The notes under the pieces: model-generated
What the model was told of the DNA's origin: nothing
Seen by the model: the letters and a program-made list of their open reading frames with translations, nothing else
The model's database searches: none
Shown: positions 44,386-62,019 of the stretch, piece by piece
Numbering within the stretch: position 1 is the stretch's first letter
How the letters are laid out: each line of letters starts with the position of its first letter
Translations under genes and position numbers: made by a program
Assembly (NCBI RefSeq): GCF_037076565.1
Contig: NZ_AP029028.1
Location: 62,001 to 126,000 of the forward strand
Length of the DNA: 64,000 nucleotides
Origin: Herbaspirillum sp. DW155
Lineage (GTDB): Bacteria; Pseudomonadota; Gammaproteobacteria; Burkholderiales; Burkholderiaceae_D
Direction of reading: 5' to 3'

Positions 44386-45648
44386 ATGACCTCACCCGCC
44401 GCTTCCTGGCATCAATACCTGAACCGGCGCATGCTGATCTGCGTCTTCCTCGGCTTTACTTCCGGCCTGCCGCTGTTCATCCTGCTGAGCCTGTTGCAGG
44501 CCTGGCTGGCCAAGTCGGGCCTGAACGTGAAGACACTCGGGCTGTTCGCGCTGGTGATGTTCCCCTACACCTGGAAGTTCGTGTGGTCGCCGCTGATGGA
44601 CCGCTTCCACTTCGGCCGCATGGGGCGGCGGCGCGGGTGGATGGTGTTCACGCAGCTGCTGCTGTTTCTGGCCATTGGCGGCATGGGGATGCTCGATCCG
44701 CTGACCGATGTCAGCACCATCGCCTTCATGGCCTCGGTCGTCGCTTTCCTCTCGGCCAGCCAGGACATCGCCATCGACGCCTACCGCCGCGAGATCCTGC
44801 CCGAAGCCGAACTCGGCCTGGGCAGCGCCATCCACGTCAATGCCTACAAGCTCTCCGGCATGGTGCCGGGCGCGTTGTCGCTGGTGCTGGCCGACCAGAT
44901 GCCGTGGCCGACCGTGTTCTGGATCACGGCTGCCTTCATGCTGCCGGGGCTGCTGTGTTCGCTGGTGGTCAAGGAGCCCAAGGTCTATGGCGCCCCGCCC
45001 AAGAATCTCTACGAGGCAGTGGTGCTGCCGTTCCGTGAATTCATCGCCCGTGGCGGCTGGGGCAATGCGCTGTGGGTGCTGGGCTTCATCTTCCTCTACA
45101 AGCTGGGTGACAGCATGGCCACTGCGCTAGCCACCAAGTTCTACATCGATCTGGGCTTCTCGATGACCGAGATCGGCGTGGTCTCCAAGACCACCAGCCT
45201 GTGGGCCAGCGTGGCCGGCGGCATCATCGGCGGCATCTGGATGGTGCGGCTGGGCATCAATCGCGGCTTGTGGGTGTTCGGGGTGCTGCAGGCCATTCCC
45301 ATCCTGGGTTTTGCCTGGCTGGCCCACGTCGGCGCCAGCCTGCCGGTGCTGGCCGTGGTGATCGGGGTGGAAGCCTTTGGCGTGGGGCTGGGCACTACCG
45401 CCTTCGTGGCCTACATCATGCGCGAGACCGATCCACGCTACACCGCCACCCAGTTTGCGCTGTTCACGAGTTTGATGGCCGTGCCACGTACGTTCGTGAA
45501 TTCTTCGGTGGGATATATCGTCGCCGACACCGGCTGGTTAAATTTTTTTCTGATTTGTTTCGTTCTGGCCTTGCCTGGAATGCTGATGTTGCCTAGAATT
45601 GCGCCCTGGAATGAAAAGCCGGTTGAGTCGCAGACACAAAAAGCCTGA
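44386..45648 (+). CDS. ampG: AmpG-like muropeptide permease (MFS)
   Basis: Major-facilitator protein of 420 residues with about twelve helices. The opening RRMLICVFLGFTSGLPLFILLSLLQAWL and the block DIAIDAYRREILPEAELGLG are typical of AmpG, which imports anhydro-muropeptides for cell-wall recycling and beta-lactamase signalling. Start 44386 was chosen for the family N-terminus; upstream in-frame codons run through the metW terminator. Related MFS transporters exist, so the substrate is probable rather than certain. Confidence 0.85.
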   Translation: MTSPAASWHQYLNRRMLICVFLGFTSGLPLFILLSLLQAWLAKSGLNVKTLGLFALVMFPYTWKFVWSPLMDRFHFGRMGRRRGWMVFTQLLLFLAIGGMGMLDPLTDVSTIAFMASVVAFLSASQDIAIDAYRREILPEAELGLGSAIHVNAYKLSGMVPGALSLVLADQMPWPTVFWITAAFMLPGLLCSLVVKEPKVYGAPPKNLYEAVVLPFREFIARGGWGNALWVLGFIFLYKLGDSMATALATKFYIDLGFSMTEIGVVSKTTSLWASVAGGIIGGIWMVRLGINRGLWVFGVLQAIPILGFAWLAHVGASLPVLAVVIGVEAFGVGLGTTAFVAYIMRETDPRYTATQFALFTSLMAVPRTFVNSSVGYIVADTGWLNFFLICFVLALPGMLMLPRIAPWNEKPVESQTQKA

Positions 45649-45731
45649 AGATTCGAAAAAACGTCGCGGGTCGTTCCTCTGAGCAATATCCGGCAGTCGA
45701 TAAAATATTTAGCCCTGAAGCGAAAATTTAG

Positions 45732-45760
45732 TTGACAGTCTAGAGATGTTCCTATATAGT
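45732..45760 (+). promoter_or_regulatory. Strong sigma-70 promoter of the tRNA-tuf operon
   Basis: Perfect TTGACA and TATAGT are separated by 17 bp. The predicted start is about 10 bp before tRNA-Tyr. The surroundings are AT-rich, consistent with a highly active stable-RNA promoter. Confidence 0.9.
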
Positions 45761-45776
45761 TTTGAGTTCCCTGCAC

Positions 45777-45862
45777 GGAGAGGTGGCCGAGTGGTTAATG
45801 GCAGCAGACTGTAAATCTGCCCTCTTACGAGTACGCTGGTTCGAATCCAGCCCTCTCCACCA
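45777..45862 (+). tRNA. tRNA-Tyr (GTA)
   Basis: An 86-nt cloverleaf with acceptor GGAGAGG / CCTCTCC, anticodon arm GCAGA-CTGTAAA-TCTGC (anticodon GTA), a long variable arm as for class II tRNAs, T-loop TTCGAAT and encoded CCA. Confidence 0.97.
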
Positions 45863-45942
45863 TTAGGCCGGGAGTCAAAGCAGTCCTGCAGTACATACGC
45901 GATCGAAAGACGCGGCGGTTGTGAAGTGAAAGTTGTTTCCTC

Positions 45943-46016
45943 GCGGGTGTAGCTCAATGGTAGAGCTGAAGCCTTCCAAGCTTAAGACGAGGGTTCGATT
46001 CCCTTCACCCGCTCCA
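45943..46016 (+). tRNA. tRNA-Gly (TCC)
   Basis: A 74-nt cloverleaf with acceptor GCGGGTG / CACCCGC, anticodon loop CTTCCAA (anticodon TCC), T-loop TTCGATT and encoded CCA. The outermost anticodon-stem pair looks mismatched (G-A). Confidence 0.96.
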
Positions 46017-46062
46017 AGTTTTGGTCCGGTTGCATGTTTGGTTGTTGTGCAGTCGGAAAAAT

Positions 46063-46137
<75 letters not shown>

Positions 46138-46217
46138 GTTTCTCGTCGTATCGCTGACAAGTCAGTAATCAGTCGGGCGTGTTGCCTGGACATTCTCATC
46201 AAATCTAGGAGTCTAAG

Positions 46218-47408
46218 ATGGCAAAAGGCAAGTTTGAACGGACCAAGCCGCACGTGAACGTCGGCACCATCGGTCACGTTGACCACGGCAAGACCACCCT
46301 GACCGCTGCAATCGCAACCGTTCTGTCGAAGAAGTTCGGCGGCGAAGCGAAGGCCTACGACCAGATCGACGCAGCGCCTGAAGAAAAGGCGCGCGGCATC
46401 ACCATCAACACCGCGCACGTCGAATACGAAACCGCAAACCGTCACTACGCACACGTTGACTGCCCTGGCCACGCCGACTATGTGAAGAACATGATCACCG
46501 GCGCAGCGCAGATGGACGGCGCGATCCTGGTGTGCTCGGCCGCTGACGGCCCGATGCCCCAGACCCGTGAACACATCCTGCTGTCGCGTCAGGTTGGCGT
46601 GCCTTACATCATCGTCTTCCTGAACAAGGCCGACATGGTGGACGACGCTGAACTGCTGGAACTGGTGGAAATGGAAGTCCGCGAACTGCTGTCGAAGTAC
46701 GAGTTCCCTGGCGACGACCTGCCCATCGTGAAGGGTTCGGCCAAGCTGGCGCTGGAAGGCGACACCGGTCCCCTGGGCGAACAAGCCATTATGGCTCTGG
46801 CAGAAGCTCTGGACACCTACATCCCGACCCCGGAACGTGCCGTTGACGGTACCTTCCTGATGCCGGTGGAAGACGTGTTCTCGATCTCCGGCCGCGGCAC
46901 CGTGGTGACCGGTCGCGTTGAGCGCGGCATCATCAAGGTCGGCGAAGAAATCGAAATCGTCGGTATCGCTGACACCCAGAAGACCACCTGCACCGGCGTG
47001 GAAATGTTCCGCAAGCTGCTGGACCAGGGTCAGGCTGGCGACAACGTTGGCGTGCTGCTGCGCGGCACCAAGCGTGAAGACGTTCAGCGTGGCCAGGTTC
47101 TGGCCAAGCCGGGTTCGATCAAGCCGCACAAGCACTTCACCGGCGAGATCTATGTTCTGTCGAAGGACGAAGGCGGCCGTCACACCCCGTTCTTCAACAA
47201 CTACCGTCCGCAGTTCTACTTCCGTACCACCGACGTGACCGGTGCGATCGAACTGCCGAAGGACAAGGAAATGGTCATGCCGGGCGACAACGTGTCGATC
47301 ACCGTGCAACTGATCAACCCGATCGCCATGGAAGAAGGTCTGCGCTTCGCTATCCGTGAAGGCGGCCGTACCGTCGGCGCCGGCGTGGTTGCCAAGATCT
47401 TCGACTAA
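46218..47408 (+). CDS. tuf: Elongation factor Tu
   Basis: GTPase that delivers aminoacyl-tRNA to the ribosome, 396 residues. G1 is GHVDHGKT (19-26), G3 is DCPGHADYV and G4 is NKAD. TAGGAG precedes the ATG. It lies in the tRNA-Tyr/Gly/Thr-tuf-tRNA-Trp-secE arrangement, i.e. the tufB position. A second copy is expected after fusA in the str operon that begins at 62020, beyond the window. Confidence 0.98.
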   Translation: MAKGKFERTKPHVNVGTIGHVDHGKTTLTAAIATVLSKKFGGEAKAYDQIDAAPEEKARGITINTAHVEYETANRHYAHVDCPGHADYVKNMITGAAQMDGAILVCSAADGPMPQTREHILLSRQVGVPYIIVFLNKADMVDDAELLELVEMEVRELLSKYEFPGDDLPIVKGSAKLALEGDTGPLGEQAIMALAEALDTYIPTPERAVDGTFLMPVEDVFSISGRGTVVTGRVERGIIKVGEEIEIVGIADTQKTTCTGVEMFRKLLDQGQAGDNVGVLLRGTKREDVQRGQVLAKPGSIKPHKHFTGEIYVLSKDEGGRHTPFFNNYRPQFYFRTTDVTGAIELPKDKEMVMPGDNVSITVQLINPIAMEEGLRFAIREGGRTVGAGVVAKIFD

Positions 47409-47481
47409 GATCAAGCTGTAAAACACTTTGCCGCGGTGCGTAATGTATCGCGGCATTCGTGTCTCAATCGCGAGTTTTTGT

Positions 47482-47557
47482 AGGGGCGTAGCTCAATTGG
47501 CAGAGCGTCGGTCTCCAAAACCGAAGGTTGGGGGTTCGATGCCCTCCGCCCCTGCCA
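47482..47557 (+). tRNA. tRNA-Trp (CCA)
   Basis: A 76-nt cloverleaf with acceptor AGGGGCG / CGCCCCT, anticodon loop TCTCCAAAA (anticodon CCA), T-loop TTCGATG and encoded CCA. It sits between tuf and secE, as in many proteobacteria. Confidence 0.97.
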
Positions 47558-47588
47558 CCGAATCTGGTGCAGGGTACTGAAAGTAAAT

Positions 47589-47969
47589 ATGTCTAGCCAG
47601 CCAGTTCAAACCGTCAACACCTCCAACGACAAGATCAAGATCGCCCTGGCGATCGTGGCTGTGGTTGCTGGCGTGGTCGGTTTTTTTGTGTTGTCTGATC
47701 AGTCGACTCCGGTGCGCGCCGTCGCCCTGGTCGCCGGTCTGCTGGTGGCGGTAGCGTTTGCCTGGACCTCTGCACAAGGCCGCGGCTTCGTCGGTTTCGC
47801 CAAGGAATCCGTGCGCGAAACCAAGAAAGTCGTCTGGCCCACCCGCAAGGAAGCCATGCAGATCACCGGGGTGGTGTTCGCCTTCGTGCTGATCATGGCC
47901 ATCTTCCTGTGGGGCACGGACAAGTTGCTCGAGTTCCTGTTGTACGACGTAATTTTGGGCTGGAAATAA
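47589..47969 (+). CDS. secE: Preprotein translocase subunit SecE
   Basis: Essential membrane subunit of the SecYEG channel, 126 residues with three helices (about 18-38, 45-62, 93-113). This is the three-helix form known from E. coli. The conserved cytosolic helix is [22 protein letters not shown]. It ends one base before the nusG ATG. Confidence 0.96.
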   Translation: MSSQPVQTVNTSNDKIKIALAIVAVVAGVVGFFVLSDQSTPVRAVALVAGLLVAVAFAWTSAQGRGFVGFAKESVRETKKVVWPTRKEAMQITGVVFAFVLIMAIFLWGTDKLLEFLLYDVILGWK

Positions 47970-47970
47970 C

Positions 47971-48561
47971 ATGAGCGATAGCACGCAAGACAGCGCACCG
48001 ATTGGTGCGCAAAGCGTTTCAGGCGCAGGAAACAAGCGCTGGTACGTGGTGCATGCGTATTCCGGCATGGAAAAGAGCGTGCAGCGCGCGCTGACCGAGC
48101 GCATCAACCGCGCCGGCATGCAAGACCAGTTCGGCCAGATCCTGGTGCCGACTGAAGAAGTCGTTGATATGAAGAATGGTCACAAGTCCGTGACCGAGCG
48201 TCGTTTCTTCCCGGGCTACGTCCTAGTCGAAATGGAAATGACGGACGAAACGTGGCACTTGGTGAAGAACACCGCCAAAGTGACCGGTTTCATCGGCGGC
48301 AAGTCGAATCGTCCGACCCCGCTGCCGCAGCGCGAAGTGGACTCGCTGCTCCGCCAGATGCAAGAAGGCGTCGAGAAGCCCCGTCCTAAGGTGCTCTACG
48401 AAGTGGGCGAAATGGTCCGTATCAAGGAAGGCCCGTTCACCGACTTCAACGGCAACGTCGAGGAAGTGAACTACGAGAAATCGCGCGTGCGCGTCTCGGT
48501 CACCATCTTCGGTCGCGCCACCCCGGTCGAACTCGAATTCGGCCAACTGGAAAAAGTCTGA
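47971..48561 (+). CDS. nusG: Transcription antitermination factor NusG
   Basis: A 196-residue factor that binds RNA polymerase and links it to the ribosome or Rho. The NGN domain (about 14-130) begins [17 protein letters not shown], and the KOW domain is [24 protein letters not shown]. The N-terminus has about 12 extra residues relative to E. coli. It is co-transcribed with secE. Confidence 0.97.
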   Translation: MSDSTQDSAPIGAQSVSGAGNKRWYVVHAYSGMEKSVQRALTERINRAGMQDQFGQILVPTEEVVDMKNGHKSVTERRFFPGYVLVEMEMTDETWHLVKNTAKVTGFIGGKSNRPTPLPQREVDSLLRQMQEGVEKPRPKVLYEVGEMVRIKEGPFTDFNGNVEEVNYEKSRVRVSVTIFGRATPVELEFGQLEKV

Positions 48562-48721
48562 TCCCGCCTTCCGGAATCCCGCCTTTCCCTGTCAAGTTTT
48601 CAACGCCCGCTGGAGCGTACCGGACAAATCACCGTCCGCCAATTCAGCATTCCGAGGAGCCCGAGTAAGACGCCGCAAGGCCGATGAAACGGCGCTACAA
48701 CTCAATCAATAAGGAGCCGTC

Positions 48722-49153
48722 ATGGCAAAGAAGATTATTGGTTTTATCAAGCTGCAAGTGCCAGCTGGTAAAGCGAACCCGTCTCCCCCGATCGGTCCTG
48801 CGCTGGGTCAGCGCGGTCTGAACATCATGGAATTCTGCAAGGCCTTCAACGCCCAGACTCAAGGTGTTGAACCGGGTCTGCCGATTCCCGTCGTGATCAC
48901 CGCCTTCGCGGACAAGTCCTTCACCTTCGTGATGAAGACCCCGCCGGCGACCATCCTGATCAAGAAGGCTGCTGGTATCCAGAAGGGTTCCTCCAAGCCG
49001 CATACCGACAAGGTTGGCAAGATCACCCGCAAGCAAGCGGAAGAAATCGCAACCCAGAAGAAGCCGGACCTGACCGCTGCTGATCTGGAAGCTGCCGTGC
49101 GTACCATCGCTGGTTCCGCACGTTCGATGGGCATCACGGTGGAGGGTCTGTAA
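48722..49153 (+). CDS. rplK: 50S ribosomal protein L11
   Basis: A 143-residue protein of the GTPase-associated stalk base. It opens [36 protein letters not shown] and ends [18 protein letters not shown] precedes the ATG. The stop overlaps rplA as TAATG. The 160-bp gap after nusG could hold the L1 autoregulatory site, but I could not define it. Confidence 0.98.
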   Translation: MAKKIIGFIKLQVPAGKANPSPPIGPALGQRGLNIMEFCKAFNAQTQGVEPGLPIPVVITAFADKSFTFVMKTPPATILIKKAAGIQKGSSKPHTDKVGKITRKQAEEIATQKKPDLTAADLEAAVRTIAGSARSMGITVEGL

Positions 49154-49848
49154 TGGCTAAGGTATCCAAGCGCGTCAAGGCAATGAAGGAAAAGGTCGAC
49201 CGTACCAAGGCCTATCCGTTCGACAACGCCGTCTCCCTGATCAAGGAATTCGCAACCGCCAAGTTCAACGAATCGATCGACGTGTCCGTCCAGCTGGGCG
49301 TGGACGCGAAGAAGTCGGACCAAGTGGTCCGTGGTTCGGTGGTGCTGCCTGCCGGTACCGGCAAGACCGTTCGCGTGGCCGTGTTCGCTTCCGGCGACAA
49401 GGCTGAAGCTGCCAAGGCAGCTGGCGCTGACGTGGTTGGCATGGAAGACCTGGCAGAGCGCGTGAAGGCCGGCGACATGCCGTTCGATATCGTCATCGCT
49501 TCGCCCGACACCATGCGTATCGTCGGTACCCTGGGTCAGATCCTGGGTCCCCGTGGCCTGATGCCTAACCCGAAGGTCGGTACCGTGACTCCGGACGTGG
49601 CAACTGCCGTCAAGAACGCCAAGGCTGGTCAGGTGCAATATCGTACCGACAAGTCCGGTATCATCCACGCCACCATCGGCCGCAAGTCGTTCTCCGACGC
49701 CGATCTGAAGGCCAACCTGCTGGCTCTGATCGATGCCCTGAACAAGGCCAAGCCGGCCAGCAGCAAGGGTGTCTATCTGCGCAAGATCGCTCTGTCGTCC
49801 ACCATGGGCGCCGGCGTTCGCGTGGACCAGGCTTCCCTGGTTGCCTAA
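49153..49848 (+). CDS. rplA: 50S ribosomal protein L1
   Basis: A 231-residue L1-stalk protein that, by family knowledge, also represses its own operon by binding the rplK leader. The signature PKVGTVT and [10 protein letters not shown] blocks are intact. It is translationally coupled to rplK. Confidence 0.98.
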   Translation: MAKVSKRVKAMKEKVDRTKAYPFDNAVSLIKEFATAKFNESIDVSVQLGVDAKKSDQVVRGSVVLPAGTGKTVRVAVFASGDKAEAAKAAGADVVGMEDLAERVKAGDMPFDIVIASPDTMRIVGTLGQILGPRGLMPNPKVGTVTPDVATAVKNAKAGQVQYRTDKSGIIHATIGRKSFSDADLKANLLALIDALNKAKPASSKGVYLRKIALSSTMGAGVRVDQASLVA

Positions 49849-50183
49849 GCAAGCAATACAGTCCCCGTTTCCGTAAGGAAGCGGGGCATCTCTTTGGGCT
49901 GTCGCAATTGAAAGCAATCAGCAATTGACTGCGGCAGGCCTTCAAAGACCGTTGGGCGGAAGCCGGCAGCAACAAGCCGGACGAAGTTAAAAACGCTGGT
50001 CGCAAGTCCAGTGGACCCAACGCAGATGGTGAACCCGAGCAAGTTTCGTAGTCTCAGGCAGCATATTCAGTTTTGCCCTATGCTGCAGTGAACTCCTAAA
50101 CGTCGGACGCCGTGTTCGAACCGGTGCAAGGCAAGCAGGCAGTGGCCTGTGTAGTGGCCGAGTACTATTTTTGGAGGTTGATC
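49849..50183 (+). promoter_or_regulatory. rplJ leader region, with hairpin after rplA
   Basis: 335 bp without a gene. A 10-bp hairpin CCCCGTTTCC / GGAAGCGGGG (49863-49886) followed by CATCTCTTT looks like an attenuator after rplA. The rest is the expected place of the L10(L12)4-binding leader that autoregulates rplJL; several local inverted repeats are visible, but I could not fix the kink-turn by eye. Confidence 0.5.
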
Positions 50184-50681
50184 TTGAGTCTCAATCTGAA
50201 TGACAAGAAGGCCGTCGTCGCCGAAGTTTCCGCAAAGGTTGCATCTGCGCAAACGATCGTCGTGGCCGAATACCGTGGCATCCAGGTTGGTTCCTTGACG
50301 CAACTGCGCGCACAAGCGCGTGCCCAAGGCGTGTACCTGCGCGTGTTGAAAAACACGCTGGCTCGTCGCGCCATCGAAGGCACGAAGTTTGCCGACCTCG
50401 CCCCGCAACTGACCGGTCCGCTGATCTACTCGATCTCGGAAGATGCCGTGGCCGCTGCCAAAGTCGTGTCCGACTTTGCCAAGACCAACGACAAGCTGGT
50501 TGTGAAGGCAGGCAACTACGAAGGCAAGCAGCTGGACAAGGCTGCTGTGGCTTCGCTGGCAAACATCCCGTCTCGCGAAGTTCTGCTGGCCCAGGTCCTG
50601 GGCATGATGCAGGCTCCGGTGTCGGGCTTTGCGCGCGCTCTGGCTGCCCTGGCAGCCAAGAAGGAAGCCGAAGCCGCATGA
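50184..50681 (+). CDS. rplJ: 50S ribosomal protein L10
   Basis: A 165-residue stalk protein that carries L7/L12 dimers. I place the start at TTG 50184, because GGAGG sits six bases upstream (50173-50177) and the product begins [15 protein letters not shown], the normal L10 N-terminus. Longer frames upstream run through the leader. It is followed by rplL. The C-terminal Ala-rich helix ([16 protein letters not shown]) is the L7/L12-binding part. Confidence 0.95.
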   Translation: MSLNLNDKKAVVAEVSAKVASAQTIVVAEYRGIQVGSLTQLRAQARAQGVYLRVLKNTLARRAIEGTKFADLAPQLTGPLIYSISEDAVAAAKVVSDFAKTNDKLVVKAGNYEGKQLDKAAVASLANIPSREVLLAQVLGMMQAPVSGFARALAALAAKKEAEAA

Positions 50682-50777
50682 GGCACGGCCGCTTGAGGCG
50701 GCCCCGCTCTGCAGTTTCGACGCTTTCGCGTCACTACCAATCTGATGTTATTACCGAAATAAATTTAGGAGTTTCAA

Positions 50778-51158
50778 ATGGCAATTAGCAAAGAAGACAT
50801 CCTGGAAGCCGTTGGCGCGCTGTCCGTGATGGAACTGAATGACCTGGTCAAGGCATTCGAAGAGAAGTTTGGTGTTTCCGCTGCCGCTATGGCTGCTCCG
50901 GCCGCCGGTGGCGCTGCTGGTGGTGGTGCTGCCGCTGCTGAAGAACAGACCGAGTTCACCGTTGTGCTGGCTGAAGTCGGCGCCAACAAGGTCGGCGTCA
51001 TCAAGGCCGTCCGTGAAATCACCGGCCTGGGTCTGAAGGAAGCCAAGGATCTGGTTGACGGTGCACCGAAGCCGGTCAAGGAAGGCATCGCCAAGGCTGA
51101 CGCTGAAGCTGCCAAGAAGAAGCTGGAAGAAGCTGGCGCCAAGGCCGAACTGAAGTAA
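50778..51158 (+). CDS. rplL: 50S ribosomal protein L7/L12
   Basis: A 126-residue stalk protein with an N-terminal dimerisation helix, an Ala/Gly hinge (about 34-55) and the C-terminal factor-binding domain ending [19 protein letters not shown] precedes the ATG. Confidence 0.98.
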   Translation: MAISKEDILEAVGALSVMELNDLVKAFEEKFGVSAAAMAAPAAGGAAGGGAAAAEEQTEFTVVLAEVGANKVGVIKAVREITGLGLKEAKDLVDGAPKPVKEGIAKADAEAAKKKLEEAGAKAELK

Positions 51159-51190
51159 TTCTCTTGCCTGCCAAGGCGAGTCATTACTCC

Positions 51191-51245
51191 GGAGTCAAAG
51201 TGCAGAATCCCTTGAAAAAGGGATTCGGCTTTGGCTCCTTTGTCG
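51191..51245 (+). terminator. Long hairpin / attenuator between rplL and rpoB
   Basis: An outer stem GGAGTCAAAG / CTTTGGCTCC (one wobble) encloses a perfect 9-bp stem GAATCCCTT / AAGGGATTC with a GAAA loop, followed by TTTGTCGTTTCTT. It probably reduces readthrough into rpoBC or is an RNase III site, as in the E. coli operon. Confidence 0.65.
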
Positions 51246-51437
51246 TTTCTTATTTTTGCTGGTGATGTTGATGCGTTGCAGTATTCGTTGTCGGGAATAT
51301 TAAGCGCGATCTCAGCAAAAAACTAGGGTAGACATTTGAAGATTTGAGTGCCGATGGCCCGGACTGCTTTGCCGGCAAGTCGCGCGGTCTGATCGAATCT
51401 TGAATTCTCTATCCTTCCTGTCACTCACGGAGTGTCC

Positions 51438-55544
<4,107 letters not shown>

Positions 55545-55829
55545 TGTAAAGGGGTGCGCGGCGCAGGCTGCGCACCCCGCCGGTTTTTCCGGCGAACCGA
55601 TAATTCAAGAATTCAGTATTGACGCATCGCTCCACGGGCGATGTGAACGAATCAAGAGATTCAAGAGATTCAAGCGAAGTACGGCAGTAAGCTGGGGAGG
55701 TCTGTCCCGGTATCGAGCGGCACCACGAAGCAGAGGCTTCGCTGGCTCTCCCGCCGATGCGAACAGGGTTAAGCAGGGTGAACCGGCCACACGTAAATTT
55801 AGTTTTTTCACGCCAACCTGGAGTGATAC
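55545..55829. other. rpoB-rpoC spacer with hairpin and short direct repeats
   Basis: 285 bp, much longer than the E. coli spacer. It has a 9-bp hairpin GGGGTGCGC / GCGCACCCC (55551-55578) followed by GCCGG-TTTTT-CCGGC, and a tandem 9-bp repeat TCAAGAGAT (from about 55652). No gene is apparent. Confidence 0.6.
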
Positions 55830-60071
<4,242 letters not shown>

Positions 60072-60142
60072 GCACTTCACCTCTTGCATCAGGGGCGGCC
60101 AGAAGCATCGGCTGCCCCGACAAGAAAATGGCTGCAAGAAAG

Positions 60143-60176
60143 AACGGCGCCGGAAGCAATTCCGGCGCCGTTTTTT
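60143..60176 (+). terminator. Intrinsic terminator of rpoBC
   Basis: A perfect 13-bp stem AACGGCGCCGGAA / TTCCGGCGCCGTT with a 4-nt loop runs directly into a T-run. Confidence 0.95.
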
Positions 60177-60249
60177 CGTTCATAGCGGCTGTTTGGGGCT
60201 TGCCGGCAACTTCATATCCCAAATCGCATGGGGTTGATGGTGTGCGGCA

Positions 60250-60278
60250 TTGCCAAGCATGCGTGAAGCTTTTATCAT
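60250..60278 (+). promoter_or_regulatory. Sigma-70-like promoter upstream of the HmuS-like gene
   Basis: TTGCCA and TATCAT are separated by 17 bp. The predicted start, about 60285, lies within the adjacent Fur-like box, so the repressor would block initiation. Confidence 0.65.
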
Positions 60279-60283
60279 CCACT

Positions 60284-60302
60284 AACAATAATGGTTCTCA
60301 TC
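60284..60302 (+). promoter_or_regulatory. Fur-box-like operator
   Basis: The 19-mer AACAATAATGGTTCTCATC matches the Fur consensus at 11 of 19 positions. The opposite strand reads GATGAGAACCATTATT, a common Fur-site wording. It overlaps the predicted transcription start. Confidence 0.6.
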
Positions 60303-60314
60303 TGAGGCTTCTCG

Positions 60315-60476
60315 ATGGAATCCATGTTCATATGCCCGACGGCCTGCGCCCGCAGGTCGTTTTTCCAAGGTAGCCAGCCTGCGCCAGTAACCGATCCACA
60401 TCCCAAGGGTGGTTACCAGTGTCTCCATGCAGATCGCGGTGTGCAGCCTCACGTCAGCCTGAAGATTGCCTGCTGA
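60315..60476 (+). CDS. Possible small iron-regulated ORF (HemP-like position)
   Basis: A 53-codon frame starts seven bases after GAGG and directly follows the Fur-like box. The segment RRSFFQGSQ and later GGYQCLH loosely recall HemP (RxLFQG...H.G..Y.LR), a tiny protein often preceding haem genes, but the conserved KLILTK end of HemP is absent (VSLKIAC instead). It may be a decayed or divergent hemP, or non-coding leader. Confidence 0.3.
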   Translation: MESMFICPTACARRSFFQGSQPAPVTDPHPKGGYQCLHADRGVQPHVSLKIAC

Positions 60477-60508
60477 TCCCCCTTGCCTTACCTGGTCAAG
60501 GAATTCCC

Positions 60509-61666
60509 ATGAGCAAGCACATCATCGCTCGCCCCGTATTGCACCGTACTTCCCTCGCCGTCTTGCTGGCGACCGCCCTGGCTGCGGCCGGCTGCGCAAG
60601 CCAGGCTCCCCTTTCCGAACGCTGGGCAGAACTCCGGCGAACGCAGCCAACGCTTCATACGCGAGATGCCGCACGTGAACTTGGTGTCAAGGAATCGGCC
60701 TTGCTGGCCACCCAGGTCGGCCGCAATGCCGTTCGCCTCAAGGGCGACCCGGCCGACCTGCAGGCGCTGTTCGAGCGGCTGCCCGAACTGGGCCGCATCA
60801 AGGCCATCACCCGCAATGAAGATGCGGTGCTGGAGCGTAGCGGCGAAGTCGCGCCGGTCAGGCGGGACGAGCAGGGCAGGGTAATCCCCGGTACCGGCTT
60901 CGCCGGCGGCGCCATCGACCTGCGGTTTGCCATGAGCCGCTGGGGTAGCGCCTTCGCCGTGGTGCAGCCGGGACGGGATGGCAAGACCAGCCGCAGCCTG
61001 CAGTTCTTCGACCGCCAGGGTGATGCCGTGCACAAGGTCTATCTCGACAACGACCAGCACGTGGCGCAGTTTGACCGTCTGGTGGCGGATTTCCGCCTGG
61101 CTGACCAGCAGGCTGCGCTGACCATCGAGGCGCCCGCTGCCGAGGCCACCGCGAGCACGAGCACCGCGCCCAGCCCCGAAGCCATCCGCGAGCTGCGCCA
61201 GTCCTGGCAGGAGCTCACCGATGTCCACCAGTTCCCGCGCCTGTTGCGCGAACTGAAGCTCACGCGCGAACAGGCGCTGCAGCTCATCGGCAGCGACCTG
61301 GCCTGGCGGCTTTCGCCACAGGCCGCGCAAACGCTGCTGGAAGAGGCCGGGGCGCGCCAGCAGCCCGTCATGGTGTTCGTCAGCAATGGCGGCATGACGC
61401 AGATCTATAGCGGCCTGATCGGCAAGACGGCGGTCGGCGGCGGCTGGTTCAACGTGCTCGACCCCGACTTCAACCTGCACCTGCGCACCAGCGCCATCGA
61501 TCATGGCTGGGCGGTGCGGCGACCGACCGATCACGGGATGATCACCTCGGTGGAGTTCTACGATGCCCAGGGGCGCCAGATCGTCAACTTCTTCTCCCGC
61601 CGCGACCGCGGCCAGCCCGAGACGCCACAATGGCGCAGCATGGTGGAGGCGTTGCCGCGCGGCTGA
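60509..61666 (+). CDS. HemS/HmuS-family haem-handling protein with lipoprotein signal
   Basis: A 385-residue protein whose body matches the HemS/HmuS (ChuS) family in duplicated form: each half starts with LRRTQPTLHTRDAARELGVKESALLA-like or LRELKLTREQALQLIG-like sequence, and the second half has VMVFVSNGGMTQIYSG and LHLRTSAIDHGWAVRRP. Family members bind haem and degrade or shuttle it in the cytosol. Here an N-terminal hydrophobic segment ends in ALAAAGC (Cys29), a lipobox, so this one is predicted to be exported and lipid-anchored. AAGGA precedes the ATG. Fur-type control fits. No haem ABC genes are adjacent. Confidence 0.85.
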   Translation: MSKHIIARPVLHRTSLAVLLATALAAAGCASQAPLSERWAELRRTQPTLHTRDAARELGVKESALLATQVGRNAVRLKGDPADLQALFERLPELGRIKAITRNEDAVLERSGEVAPVRRDEQGRVIPGTGFAGGAIDLRFAMSRWGSAFAVVQPGRDGKTSRSLQFFDRQGDAVHKVYLDNDQHVAQFDRLVADFRLADQQAALTIEAPAAEATASTSTAPSPEAIRELRQSWQELTDVHQFPRLLRELKLTREQALQLIGSDLAWRLSPQAAQTLLEEAGARQQPVMVFVSNGGMTQIYSGLIGKTAVGGGWFNVLDPDFNLHLRTSAIDHGWAVRRPTDHGMITSVEFYDAQGRQIVNFFSRRDRGQPETPQWRSMVEALPRG

Positions 61667-61723
61667 ACTTGCCAGTCAGGCCCCCCTCCGGAGCGATGCA
61701 GCACTTGCACGAGGGCAAACATT

Positions 61724-61758
61724 GCCATTTCGCCACCCGTAAACCGTGGCGAAATGGC
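61724..61758. repeat. Perfect 13-bp inverted repeat
   Basis: GCCATTTCGCCAC and GTGGCGAAATGGC flank a 9-nt spacer. No T-run follows on either side, so it is not a typical terminator. It lies about 40 bp upstream of the -35 of the str promoter and 58 bp after the HmuS-like stop. Confidence 0.8.
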
Positions 61759-61797
61759 CATAAACCGCGTCAAATCGGCGCCGCAGCGGCGTTCGGG

Positions 61798-61826
61798 TTG
61801 ACCCGCTGGACATTCAGGCGTACACT
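61798..61826 (+). promoter_or_regulatory. Sigma-70 promoter of the str operon
   Basis: TTGACC and TACACT are separated by exactly 17 bp. The predicted leader before rpsL is about 185 nt. Confidence 0.75.
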
Positions 61827-62019
61827 CGCGAGTTCTCGAATTTAGGCTCTCCCGGGCTTATGCGTTCTTTGGTCTGAAACATCGCTTCTGCGACGCTATT
61901 CTCCCTTCCGGTCTTAAATCCGATTTGCGCATTGTCTTGCGCACAAGAGTTTCCTGTGTGGTTCCGGGCAACCGATTCCGGAACCTGTTTTCAATGTTGT
62001 ACTTTGTTGGATTAAAACG

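Larger units (their letters stand above)
61667..62019. other. Intergenic region before the str operon
   Basis: 353 bp holding a perfect 13-bp inverted repeat (61724-61758) and a consensus-like promoter (61798-61826), both listed separately. The remaining roughly 190 bp form the untranslated leader of rpsL, in which I see no further defined element. Confidence 0.6.
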
